DNA from: QNFN01 sp033722135
GTDB lineage: Bacteria; Pseudomonadota; Gammaproteobacteria; QNFN01
Direction: 5' to 3'
DNA: 10,954 bases
NCBI GenBank assembly: GCA_033722135.1
Contig: JAWVZO010000079.1
Location: forward strand, 1 to 10,954
The position numbers and the translations under genes were made by a program. A model generated the notes under the pieces. The model did not search any database and was not told the DNA's origin. It saw nothing but the letters and a program-made list of their open reading frames with translations. Position 1 is the first letter of the stretch; every line of letters begins with the position of its first letter. Below, in pieces: positions 1 through 7,316 of the stretch.

Positions 1-432
1 CTCGGTGCGCGCGGCGACGGTCGGCCAGGTCGCCTCGTCTGCCCCGTCGAGCAGTTCCGCCATCGCCGCGTCGACGTGCGCGCGGTAGGCGCCGACCTCG
101 GCAACCGTGGGCCGGGCCAGCAGGCCGCGATCAGGCCGCGGGTAGACCCGGCCGACCTGCTGGTAGTAGGAGTTGAACAGGTACTCGTAGCCCTCCCGGA
201 ACACCGCGTAGCCAGGGAGGAACGGCTTGAGCAGGAAGGTCTCGAAGAACCAGCTGACGTGCGCGAGGTGCCACTTCGGCGGGCTGGCGACCACCGCGGA
301 CTGGATCACGTGGTCCTCGATCTCGAGCGGCGCGCAGAGCGCCTCGCTGCGCGCCCGCACCTCGCGATAGAGGACGTGGAGCGCCTCGCGGTCGCCGTCG
401 ACCGCGGCTCGGGTGACTGGACTGGCCGGCAT
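1..432 (-). CDS. egtB: Ergothioneine biosynthesis sulfoxide synthase EgtB, N-terminal part (gene continues beyond the left edge)
   Basis: EgtB is a non-heme iron enzyme that joins cysteine or gamma-glutamyl-cysteine to hercynine (trimethylhistidine) with O2, giving a sulfoxide in the pathway to the antioxidant thiol ergothioneine. The 144 residues in the window are the DinB-like four-helix domain. The family hallmark PPKWHLAHVSWFFETF is at residues 51-66; His58 matches the first iron ligand of the family. Further family-typical stretches are FNSYYQQVG (86-94), PRPDRGLL (98-105) and RPTVAEVGAYRAHVD (107-121). The other two iron-binding histidines and the C-terminal FGE-sulfatase-like domain lie outside the window. 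The ATG at 432 has a strong ribosome binding site, GGAGGGAAC directly before it. The gene sits 41 nt behind the TVP38/reductase fusion on the same strand, so co-transcription is likely. OvoA-type homologues share this N-terminal domain, so 5-histidylcysteine sulfoxide synthase is a less likely alternative. Confidence 0.88.
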   Translation of the reverse strand, partial: MPASPVTRAAVDGDREALHVLYREVRARSEALCAPLEIEDHVIQSAVVASPPKWHLAHVSWFFETFLLKPFLPGYAVFREGYEYLFNSYYQQVGRVYPRPDRGLLARPTVAEVGAYRAHVDAAMAELLDGADEATWPTVAARTE

Positions 433-473
433 GTTCCCTCCGTCTGTCGTCGCTTCCCTGCGCAGGCCGTGGT

Positions 474-2657
474 TCAGCCCGTGTCGTCAGCGGCCCCGGC
501 CACCGGGCCCGGTGCCTTGCCGCGGCGGCGACGGTGGAAGCGCTCCACCCAGCGTAGTACGAGTTCCGGCTGGTGTGCCTTGCGCCACTCGCCGGCGGCA
601 TACTTGTTGGCCTCGGCGTGCGTCGGGTAGACGTGGATCGTGCCGAGGATCTTGTTCAGACCGAGGCCGTGTTTCATCGCCAGTACGAACTCGGCGAGCA
701 GGTCGCTGGCATGGGCACCGACGATGGTCGCACCGAGGATCCGGTCCTTGCCGGGCGGGGTCAGGACCTTGACGAACCCGTAGTCCTCGCCGTCGGCGAT
801 CGCGCGGTCGAGGTCGTCGATGCCGTAGCGGGTCACCTCGTAGCGCACGCCCTGCTCGCGCGCCGCCTGTTCGTTGAGCCCGACGTGCGCGACCTCGGGG
901 TCGGTGAAGGTCGCCCACGGGATCACCGAGTAGTCGACGCGGAAGGTCTTGAACGGGCTGAACAGCGCGTTGACCGCGGCGTACCAGGCCTGGTGTGCGG
1001 CGACGTGGGTGAACTGGTAGGGGCCGGTCACGTCGCCGACCACGTAGATGTTCGGGTAGTTGGTGCGCAGCAGCGGGTCCGCCTCTACGGTCCCGCGCGG
1101 GGTAAGGGTGACGCCGAGCTCCTCGAGGCCGAACCCGGTCACGTTCGCCTTGCGCCCGAGGGCGACGAGCAGGGTGTCGAAGCCGATCCGCACCTCCCCG
1201 CCGTCATGCTCGCAGACCATAACCTTCTCCCCGTCCTCCACCTCGACGCGGCGCGTGGCGTGGTGGGTCAGAACGCGGATGCCCTCGTCGCGGAATCGCC
1301 GCTCGACCAGCTCGGCCACCTCCTCGTCCTCGCGCGGCATCAGCCGGCGGCGCTGGACCAGCGTCACCTCCGCGCCCAGGCGGTGGAAGGCCTGCGCGAG
1401 TTCGCAGCCGATCGGCCCGCCGCCGAGCACCAGCAGGCGGCCCGGGTTCTCGCGCAGGTTCCAGACCGTGTCAGAGGTCAGGAAATCGACCCGGTCCAGC
1501 CCCTCGAGGTCGGGCACGGCCGGTCGCGCGCCGGTCGCGACGACGATGTTGCGGGTGGTCAGCACCCGGCCGTCGGCCTCGACCTCCCACGGCGAGCGGA
1601 TTCGCGCCTCGCCCTGGATCACCTCCACGCCGAGCCCGGTGTAGCGCTCGACCGAGTCGTGCGGCTCGACCTTGGCGATCACCCGCTGGACCCGCTCCAT
1701 GACGGCCGCGAAGTCGACCTCGACCTCGCGTGGACGCAGCCCGTACGCCTCGGCGTGCCGGCCCTGGGACGCCATCTTCGCCGAGCGGATCAGCGCCTTG
1801 CTCGGCACGCAGCCGGTGTTGAGGCAGTCGCCGCCCATGGCGTGTTTCTCGACCAGCGCCACCTTCGCCTTCACCGCGGCTGCGATGTAGGCTGACACAA
1901 GGCCGCCGGACCCGGCACCGATCACCACGAGGTTGTAGTCGGTGACCGCTGGCGCGGGGAAGCGCTTGAGCATGCGTCGCCTTTTGACGAACTCGATGGT
2001 CTTCTTCGCCAGCAGCGGGAACAGGCCGAGCAGCACGAACGACAGGATCAGTTCCGGCGACAGGATCCCGGAGAGGGATTCGAGCTGGCCGAGCTGGCTG
2101 CCGGCGTTGACGTAGACCAGCGTGCCCGGAAGCATCCCGATCTGGCTGACCACGAAGAACTGCCAGGTGCGGATCGGCGTCAGTCCCATCACCAGGTTGA
2201 TGACGAAGAACGGGAACGCAGGGATCAGGCGCAGCGTGAACAGGTAGAAGACCCCGTCCTTCTCGATGCCCCTGTTGATGGCCCGTAGCCGGTCGCCAAA
2301 GCGCTCCTGGACGGTGTCGCGCAACAGGAACCGCGCGACGAGGAAGGCGAGCGTCGCGCCGATGGTGCTCGCGAACGAGACCGCCACGGTACCGACGGCG
2401 AGACCGAAAATCGCCCCGCCGACGAGCGTCATGATCGCCGCCCCCGGCAGCGACAGCGCGGTGACCGCGATGTAGACCGCCATGTAGATGGCGATCGTCA
2501 TGCCGCGGTTCTCTGCGTAGAGGTCGAGCAGCGCCTGGTGCTGGGACTGCGCGTATTCCAGCGTCAGGAAACGGTCGAGGTCGAGCAGGAAGAACAGCCC
2601 GACGAGCACGACGACGACGGCGAGCAGGGTCAGTTTTGAGCGGAAGATGTTGCGCAC
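474..2657 (-). CDS. TVP38/TMEM64 (VTT) membrane domain fused to a MerA/lipoamide-dehydrogenase-like FAD disulfide oxidoreductase
   Basis: This 727-residue protein has two parts. Residues 1-230 form a multi-span membrane domain of the TVP38/TMEM64 (VTT, DedA-related) family: a first helix near 9-27, the conserved blocks LSLPGAAIMTLVGGAIFG (69-86) and RLIPAFPFFVINLVMGLT (143-160), and GMLPGTLVYVNAG (174-186). Residues 240-700 are a class I pyridine-nucleotide disulfide oxidoreductase: FAD-binding GAGSGG (247-252), redox pair C278/C283 in GGDCLNTGCVPSK, nucleotide-binding GGGPIG (412-417), second FAD motif VVGDV (539-543), and dimerisation domain with IHVYPTHAE (674-682). The usual catalytic His of that last motif is Tyr677, as in mercuric reductase, but the N-terminal HMA domain and C-terminal vicinal cysteines of MerA are absent. 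The start is GTG at 2657, chosen because it preserves the first helix and follows GGGAAGGACC; the next in-frame Met (residue 53) would delete that helix. The gene lies between the anti-sigma gene and egtB on the same strand. The substrate is unknown; a membrane-anchored thiol or quinone reductase is inferred only. Confidence 0.9.
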   Translation of the reverse strand: MRNIFRSKLTLLAVVVVLVGLFFLLDLDRFLTLEYAQSQHQALLDLYAENRGMTIAIYMAVYIAVTALSLPGAAIMTLVGGAIFGLAVGTVAVSFASTIGATLAFLVARFLLRDTVQERFGDRLRAINRGIEKDGVFYLFTLRLIPAFPFFVINLVMGLTPIRTWQFFVVSQIGMLPGTLVYVNAGSQLGQLESLSGILSPELILSFVLLGLFPLLAKKTIEFVKRRRMLKRFPAPAVTDYNLVVIGAGSGGLVSAYIAAAVKAKVALVEKHAMGGDCLNTGCVPSKALIRSAKMASQGRHAEAYGLRPREVEVDFAAVMERVQRVIAKVEPHDSVERYTGLGVEVIQGEARIRSPWEVEADGRVLTTRNIVVATGARPAVPDLEGLDRVDFLTSDTVWNLRENPGRLLVLGGGPIGCELAQAFHRLGAEVTLVQRRRLMPREDEEVAELVERRFRDEGIRVLTHHATRRVEVEDGEKVMVCEHDGGEVRIGFDTLLVALGRKANVTGFGLEELGVTLTPRGTVEADPLLRTNYPNIYVVGDVTGPYQFTHVAAHQAWYAAVNALFSPFKTFRVDYSVIPWATFTDPEVAHVGLNEQAAREQGVRYEVTRYGIDDLDRAIADGEDYGFVKVLTPPGKDRILGATIVGAHASDLLAEFVLAMKHGLGLNKILGTIHVYPTHAEANKYAAGEWRKAHQPELVLRWVERFHRRRRGKAPGPVAGAADDTG

Positions 2658-2733
2658 GGTCCTTCCCTGTCCATGGTCCGCGGGGACCTTTCGGTCGGAA
2701 CCCCGCCGGGCCGGCGCCTCGCGGGGGCACCCC

Positions 2734-2759
2734 GTGACGGGGACGTTGGGTCAGTTACA
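2734..2759 (-). promoter_or_regulatory. Possible second ECF-type promoter before the TVP38/reductase gene
   Basis: In the 125-bp gap between the anti-sigma stop and the reductase GTG start, the minus strand reads TGTAAC (2759-2754), 15 nt, then GTCAC (2738-2734). The spacing and the AAC and GTC cores equal those of the candidate promoter before the sigma gene. The element sits inside two short inverted repeats: GGGTC-N7-GACCC (2748-2764) and CCCCG-TGA-CGGGG (2730-2742). These hairpins could instead be attenuator or processing structures, and neither is followed by a T-run. The core is only six fixed bases, so chance is a real alternative. Confidence 0.3.
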
Positions 2760-2782
2760 GACCCGTGGGCGGCACGCGGACG

Positions 2783-3544
2783 TCAGAGCCAACGCACCGC
2801 CTCGCGGATGCGCGCCTCGGCCGGCGCCACGGCGGAGCCCTGCTCGCTGATCACCGCGAGGCTGCCCTGCCCGTAGGGCGCGATGCGCCCCTCGAAGCCG
2901 GCGAAGCGCAGCGCCTGCGCGTCGTCCACGCGGCGGCTCGGGATCATCAGGACGATAGCCTTGCCCTGCGGCGTGTCGAGCACCAGGTGCGCGCCCTTGA
3001 TGCCGTTCTCGAGCACGCAGCCGTTGGCGAAGGTGACGCCGTCGATGTCGCTGACCAGCTGGGCCCCGAAGTGGCCGAAGATCTCCGCCATCTCGTCGCG
3101 CGGCATCGGCATGTCGACGTCGAGCAGATAGCGCTCGTTGAGGGTGTGCTCGGCCACCAGGCGGTCGATCGGCATCAGCCGTGGATCCTCGTCGACCACG
3201 CCGGTGTAGAGCACGCCGACGACCAGCAGCACGGTGGCAGCGACCGCGTAGGCGGCGACCCAGTCGGACCGCTGCCCGAGGAGGAGGTCCCGGAACCGTT
3301 GCCACGGGCTGCGTCCGTTCGACTCGCGGTCGCGGTCGGCGAGGAGCACCTGGCGGGCGCGGATCCGTGCTGCCAGGTCGTCCGGGCAGTCGACGCGCAG
3401 CGCCGCGCCGATCTGGCCGTCGAACGCACGCACCTCGGCGGCCAGCGGACCGCAGTCCGGGCAGCTCTGCATGTGCTCGACGAACCCGGGCTCGTCGCAG
3501 TGCGGTTCGGCCCAGACCCGCTGTTCGAATTCCTGACAGTTCAT
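2783..3544 (-). CDS. Membrane anti-sigma factor, DUF3379 family with zinc-finger (ZAS-like) N-terminus
   Basis: This is the probable inhibitor of the sigma factor encoded immediately upstream. The cytoplasmic N-terminus carries H24-x3-C28-x2-C31 (HMQSCPDC), the zinc-binding pattern of ZAS-type anti-sigma factors. The stretch PDDLAARIRARQ (54-65) resembles the corresponding part of DUF3379 proteins. One membrane helix spans about 95-117 (WVAAYAVAATVLLVVGVLYT), so residues 118-253 should be periplasmic; this part (GAQLVSDIDGVTFANGCVL, then HLVLDTPQGKAIVLMIP) follows the DUF3379 pattern and could be the sensor. The extra C3, C16 and C53 in the cytoplasmic part and C157 outside leave room for thiol or redox sensing, which is speculation. 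The ATG at 3544 has GAGGTGA as ribosome binding site. The 19-nt gap to the sigma stop codon indicates one operon. The partner assignment rests on gene order, and the signal sensed cannot be read from the sequence. Confidence 0.85.
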   Translation of the reverse strand: MNCQEFEQRVWAEPHCDEPGFVEHMQSCPDCGPLAAEVRAFDGQIGAALRVDCPDDLAARIRARQVLLADRDRESNGRSPWQRFRDLLLGQRSDWVAAYAVAATVLLVVGVLYTGVVDEDPRLMPIDRLVAEHTLNERYLLDVDMPMPRDEMAEIFGHFGAQLVSDIDGVTFANGCVLENGIKGAHLVLDTPQGKAIVLMIPSRRVDDAQALRFAGFEGRIAPYGQGSLAVISEQGSAVAPAEARIREAVRWL

Positions 3545-3563
3545 CGTCTCACCTCGGTCTCAT

Positions 3564-4067
3564 CTACTCTTCGCGCTCGCCGAGCACCTCGCGGAGCTTC
3601 TTGCGCGCCCGGAACAGCCGCGTCATCACGGCGCCCGCCTTGATGCCCATCTGCTCGGCGATCTCCTCGGTGCTGTAGCCGCCGATGACCTGCAGGACGA
3701 GCGGTTCGCGGTACTCCTCCGGCAGCGCTTCGAGGGCGCGCCGCAGCACGAACGCCTCGGTGCTGGTGTCGTACTCCTCGCGGGGGGCACCGACCCGCTC
3801 GAAATCGACGTCGTCCACCATGTCGAGCCGCTTGCGCTCGTACTGCCGCGCGTTCTCGCGCCGCACGATGGTGAACAGCCAGCTCTTCGCCGCCTTCTCG
3901 TCGTCCAGGCTGTCGATCGCTTTCCACGCCCGCAGGAAGGTCTCCTGGGAGAGCTCCTCAGCCATGGTCCGGTCGCGGCAGAGCCAGAAAGCGTAGCGAA
4001 AAACGTCTTGTGAGTACTCACTGACAATTCTGTTGAAACGCACCCTCGCATCGTGCTCGTCCGGCAT
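3564..4067 (-). CDS. ECF-type RNA polymerase sigma factor (sigma-70 family)
   Basis: This 167-residue protein has the two-domain layout of ECF sigma factors. Region 2 covers about 11-80: core-binding ELSQETFLRAWKAI (38-51), and SWLFTIVRRENARQYERKR (62-80) for -10 melting and recognition. Region 4 covers about 104-160: EALPEEYREPLVL (113-125), then a helix-turn-helix STEEIAEQMGIKAGAVMTRL (132-151) that should bind the -35 element. No extra C-terminal domain is present. The ATG at 4067 was chosen over an open extension up to 4142 because AAGGAG lies five bases before it and because family homology begins just after it. A candidate ECF promoter lies directly upstream, suggesting autoregulation. 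The DUF3379/zinc-finger anti-sigma gene follows after 19 nt. Targets are unknown; the neighbouring reductase fusion and egtB are the first candidates. Confidence 0.93.
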   Translation of the reverse strand: MPDEHDARVRFNRIVSEYSQDVFRYAFWLCRDRTMAEELSQETFLRAWKAIDSLDDEKAAKSWLFTIVRRENARQYERKRLDMVDDVDFERVGAPREEYDTSTEAFVLRRALEALPEEYREPLVLQVIGGYSTEEIAEQMGIKAGAVMTRLFRARKKLREVLGEREE

Positions 4068-4087
4068 CCGTTCTCCTTGCACTGTAA

Positions 4088-4116
4088 TAGACCGTCCCCG
4101 GAGCCATGTTATTTCA
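4088..4116 (-). promoter_or_regulatory. Candidate ECF-type autoregulatory promoter of the sigma factor operon
   Basis: Reading the minus strand, TGAAATAAC (4116-4108) is followed after 15 nt by GTCTA (4092-4088). An AAC-containing -35 and a GTC/TCTA -10 at this distance resemble promoters used by RpoE-like ECF factors. The -10 ends 20 nt before the ATG, leaving a short leader that contains the AAGGAG ribosome binding site. A weaker sigma70-like reading overlaps it (TTGTTC, 18-nt spacer, TAACAT), so basal expression from a housekeeping promoter is also possible. This is pattern matching by eye with no transcription data. Confidence 0.45.
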
Positions 4117-4154
4117 CCCGTCTTTGGCTGAACAACAGGCACTTATGGCGACGC

Positions 4155-6644
4155 TCACGCGCGGCGCAGCACCGCCAGCGGCGGCTGCCTCGTGACCCGC
4201 CAGGTGCCGGCGAGACCGGCGGTCCCGACCACCGCCATCCCGGCCAGCGGCCCGAGCAGCCATAGGCTCCCGCTGCCGTGCCACGGCAGGTCGAACACCT
4301 CGCGCGCGAGCAGCCAGCCGATCCCGGACGCCGCAGCGGCGCCGAGCAGCCCGGCGAGCGCGCCGAGGAGCAGGAACTCGACGGCGAGCGCGCGCAGCAG
4401 GCCCCCGCGCCGCGCTCCCAGCGCGCGCAGCAGCGACGCCTCGTGGCGGCGCTGGTCGAGGCTCGCGTGGATCGCCGCGTAGAGCACCGCCAGGCCGGCG
4501 AGCAGCGTGAAGCCGAACACGAACTCGATCGCCAGCGTGACCCGGTCGACGATGCGGCGGACGTGGCCGAGCAGCGCCTCGACGTCGATCACCGTCACGC
4601 TCGGGAAGTCGCGCACCAGGTCGCCGAGGCCGGCCCGTCGCTCGGCGGGCAGGTGGAAACTGGTGATGAAGGTGGCCGGATACCCCGCGAGGACCTCCGG
4701 CGGCAGGATCACGAAGAAGTTGACCCTGAAGGAATCCCAGGCGACCTCACGCAGGCTGGTGACGGTCACCCCGAACTCGCGCTCTGCGACGCGGAAGCGC
4801 AGGCGGTCGCCGAGCGCCAGGCCGAGCGTCTCGGCGAGACCGCGCTCCACCGAGGCGACGGCCCCGGGGGCCGGCCCGTCCCACCAGGCACCGGCCGCGA
4901 CCCGGTTGCCCTCGGGCAGTGCCTCGGCGTAGGAGAGGTTGAACTCGCGCGTGGCCAGGCGACGCGCCCGCGGCGATTCGTAGCGCGCGGGGTCCACCGG
5001 CGCCCCGTTCCGGGCGACCAGGCGGCCGCGCACCATCGGGTAGAGCTCGGGAGACCGGCCGGCCAGCGCCTCGACCCGCTCGGCCAGCGCGCCGACCTCG
5101 TCAGGTTGCACGTTGACCAGGAAGAGGTTCGGCGCGCCGGGCGGGATGGTGGCCCGCCAGACGTCGAGCAGGTCGCCGCGCACCACGGTGAGCAGCAGCA
5201 TCACGGTCAGCGCCAGGCCGAAAGCGAGCAACTGGGCGAGGCTGGCACGGGCGCGGCGCGCCAGGTTGAGCAGGCCGAATCGCCAGGCGAGCCCGCTGCG
5301 CCGACGCAGACGGCGCAGGCCCAGCACGAGGAGGCCCGCGGTGGCGGTCAGGATCGTCAGCGTCCCCGCGATCCCGGCCAGCACCCAGCCGGTCAGCACC
5401 GCGTCGCGGCTCAGCCAGAGCATCAGCCCCGCCATCGCCGTCGCGCCGGCGAGGTAGATCGCCACACCCGGCAGCGGCGGTGGCTCGAGTTCCCGGCGCA
5501 GCACGCGCAGCGGCGAAACCCGGCCGAGGCGCAGCAGAGGGGGCAGCGCGAAGCCGAGCAGGATCGCGAGCGCCGCGCCGAGTCCGACCAGCGCCGGGGT
5601 CATGGCGGGACCCGGCAGGGCGCCCCCCATCACCCCGGCGACGAGGACGCCGATCACCGCCTGGGCTACGAACCCGGCGCCGCAGCCGAGCAGGCCGGCC
5701 AGCAGGCCGAGCAGTGCCAGCTCCCCCGCATAGGTGGCGAGGACGAAGCGGCGCGACGCGCCGAGGCAGCGGAGCACGGCGCTGCCGTCGGCCTGGCGAC
5801 GGGCGTGGCGCTGGGCCGCCATCGCGACGGCCACGCCGGCCAGCAGCACGCTGACCAGCGCGGCGAGGTGGAGGAACGCGCCGGCCCGCTCCAGGGCGCC
5901 GCGCAGTTCGGGGCGGGCCTGCGCGACGCCCTCGAGTTCGTAGTCGCCCCCCAGCCGCGGCCGCAGCCATGACTGGAACGCCGCCAGCCGCGCCGGGTCG
6001 CCGGCGATCAGCCAGTGGTGATGGACCCGGCTGGCGGGCAGCACCAGCCCGGTGCTCTCCAGGTCGTCCCAGTGCATCAGGACCCGCGGCCCGATGCTGA
6101 ACACGTTCATGCCGCGATCCGGCTCGAAGGTCAGCACCCGGTCGATGGTGAACTCGCGCCTGCCGAGACCGATGCGATCGCCGACCTCGAGGTCCAGCAG
6201 GTGCAGCAGGCGCACGTCGACCCAGACACGGCCGGGCGCCGGCAGGCCGTCGGCGGGCGCGTCCGGGGCCCCCGGCTCCGGCGCGATGCGCAGCGCGCCG
6301 CGCAGCGGGTAGTCCGCCTCGGCGGCCTTGACCTCGACGAGCTGGGTGCGCTCCCCGGCGACGGCGACGCTGCGCATGCCGAGCGTGCGCACCGTCTCGA
6401 GGCCACGGGCCGCGGCCTCTTCGCGCCAGGCTGCCGGCACCTCGCGCCCCGAATCGACGCGCACGTCGGCGGCCAGCACCTCGGCGGCCTGCCCGGCGAG
6501 CGCGCGCTCGACCCGGTCGGTGAACAGCCCGACGGTGCTGACCGCGCCGGCCGCGACCACCAGCGCGACGGCCAGCACGTGCAGTTCTCCGGCGCGCAGG
6601 TCGCGCAGCAGCGCCCGCCAGGCGAAGCGCCAGGCCGCCGTCAT
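4155..6644 (-). CDS. ybbP: YbbP-like ABC transporter permease, FtsX family
   Basis: This 829-residue inner-membrane permease is the partner of the ATPase encoded immediately upstream. About ten hydrophobic segments are visible: 21-42, 256-278, 306-336, 350-372, 393-411, 416-443, 468-488, 704-726, 748-779 and 793-814. Large soluble, presumably periplasmic, loops cover about 43-255 and 489-703. Two FtsX-type permease cores are recognisable. Each has a family-typical cytoplasmic loop after its first helix: DGSAVLRCLGASRR (286-299) and HEASLLRALGARRGG (734-748), the expected coupling-helix sites for the ATPase. Length and layout fit E. coli YbbP of the MacB-like (type VII) superfamily, whose members transmit force to periplasmic partners rather than forming a channel. 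The ATG at 6644 overlaps the ATPase stop codon by four bases (ATGA), implying translational coupling. Gene order with divergent tesA is the same as in E. coli, and a joint lipid-extraction/hydrolysis role with TesA is inferred from that. Confidence 0.9.
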   Translation of the reverse strand: MTAAWRFAWRALLRDLRAGELHVLAVALVVAAGAVSTVGLFTDRVERALAGQAAEVLAADVRVDSGREVPAAWREEAAARGLETVRTLGMRSVAVAGERTQLVEVKAAEADYPLRGALRIAPEPGAPDAPADGLPAPGRVWVDVRLLHLLDLEVGDRIGLGRREFTIDRVLTFEPDRGMNVFSIGPRVLMHWDDLESTGLVLPASRVHHHWLIAGDPARLAAFQSWLRPRLGGDYELEGVAQARPELRGALERAGAFLHLAALVSVLLAGVAVAMAAQRHARRQADGSAVLRCLGASRRFVLATYAGELALLGLLAGLLGCGAGFVAQAVIGVLVAGVMGGALPGPAMTPALVGLGAALAILLGFALPPLLRLGRVSPLRVLRRELEPPPLPGVAIYLAGATAMAGLMLWLSRDAVLTGWVLAGIAGTLTILTATAGLLVLGLRRLRRRSGLAWRFGLLNLARRARASLAQLLAFGLALTVMLLLTVVRGDLLDVWRATIPPGAPNLFLVNVQPDEVGALAERVEALAGRSPELYPMVRGRLVARNGAPVDPARYESPRARRLATREFNLSYAEALPEGNRVAAGAWWDGPAPGAVASVERGLAETLGLALGDRLRFRVAEREFGVTVTSLREVAWDSFRVNFFVILPPEVLAGYPATFITSFHLPAERRAGLGDLVRDFPSVTVIDVEALLGHVRRIVDRVTLAIEFVFGFTLLAGLAVLYAAIHASLDQRRHEASLLRALGARRGGLLRALAVEFLLLGALAGLLGAAAASGIGWLLAREVFDLPWHGSGSLWLLGPLAGMAVVGTAGLAGTWRVTRQPPLAVLRRA

Positions 6645-7315
6645 CCCGCCACCACCCGGCCCTCGTCCAGCTCCAGGGTGCGCGCGCAGCGGCCGGCCAG
6701 GTCGCGGTCGTGGGTCACCAGCACCAGCGTCGTCCCGAACTCGCGGTTGAGTTCGAACAGCAGGTCGCCGACCGCGGCCCCGGTACGCTGGTCGAGGTTG
6801 CCGGTCGGCTCGTCGGCGAACAGGATCCTCGGACCGGGCGCGAAGGCGCGGGCCAGCGCGACGCGCTGCTGCTCCCCGCCCGAGAGCTGGTAGGGGTAGT
6901 GCGCCGCGCGGCGGCTCAGCCCCACCCGCTCCAGCACCTCGTCGGCACGCGCGCCGGCGGACGCGCTCCCGGCGAGTTCGAGCGGCAGCATGACGTTCTC
7001 GCGCGCGGTGAGGTTGTCGAGCAGCTGGAAGGACTGGAAGACGAACCCCACCCGACCCGCGCGAACCGCGGCGCGCCCGTCCTCGTCGAGGGCCGTCAGC
7101 TCGTGGCCATCGAGCCAGACGCGACCCCCGCTAGGCAGGTCGAGACCGGCGAGCAACCCGAGCAGCGTCGACTTCCCGGCACCGGAGGGTCCCACCACCG
7201 CGAGGCTCTCGCCGGAGCCGACGGCCAGGTCGATGCCCGCGAGCAGCTCCAGCGTGCCTTCCGGGCCCGTGACCCGTTTGCTAACCTCATGGGCCTCGAT
7301 CGTCCTGCCATCCAT
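6641..7315 (-). CDS. ybbA: YbbA-like ABC transporter ATP-binding protein
   Basis: This 224-residue nucleotide-binding subunit belongs to the LolD/MacB/YbbA group. All motifs are intact: Walker A GPSGAGKST (42-50), Q-loop at FQ (93-94), signature LSGGEQQR (144-151), Walker B with D-loop ILFADEPTGNLD (164-175), and switch histidine H202 in LVTHD. ATP hydrolysis here should drive the permease encoded next, whose start overlaps this stop codon. The ATG at 7315 has AAGGTAGG four bases upstream. The open frame extends to 7396, but the extra N-terminus has no family similarity and lies opposite the TesA signal peptide, so the shorter form is preferred. The gene is divergent from tesA with essentially no spacer; its promoter must lie inside tesA. 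LolD-like lipoprotein export is the main alternative, but the pairing with a ten-span permease and tesA favours YbbA. Confidence 0.92.
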   Translation of the reverse strand: MDGRTIEAHEVSKRVTGPEGTLELLAGIDLAVGSGESLAVVGPSGAGKSTLLGLLAGLDLPSGGRVWLDGHELTALDEDGRAAVRAGRVGFVFQSFQLLDNLTARENVMLPLELAGSASAGARADEVLERVGLSRRAAHYPYQLSGGEQQRVALARAFAPGPRILFADEPTGNLDQRTGAAVGDLLFELNREFGTTLVLVTHDRDLAGRCARTLELDEGRVVAG

Positions 7316-7316
7316 C

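Noticed and set aside
573..1895. 440-codon plus-strand open frame opposite the reductase domain
   Set aside because: The minus strand encodes intact FAD, NAD and redox-cysteine motifs. The plus frame has low-complexity composition and no family similarity.
474..2657. Mercuric reductase (mer resistance determinant)
   Set aside because: The redox pair and Tyr677 resemble MerA, but the HMA domain, the C-terminal vicinal cysteines and any merR/merT/merP neighbours are absent.
4068..4142. 25-residue N-terminal extension of the sigma factor
   Set aside because: The extension lacks a ribosome binding site and covers the candidate promoter, while the internal ATG at 4067 has AAGGAG at ideal spacing.
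4278..5972. Very long plus-strand open frame (564 codons) opposite the FtsX-type permease
   Set aside because: Its translation is rich in Q, E, R, G and H with no recognisable domain, whereas the opposite strand gives a clear ten-span permease. It is a typical high-GC antisense shadow.
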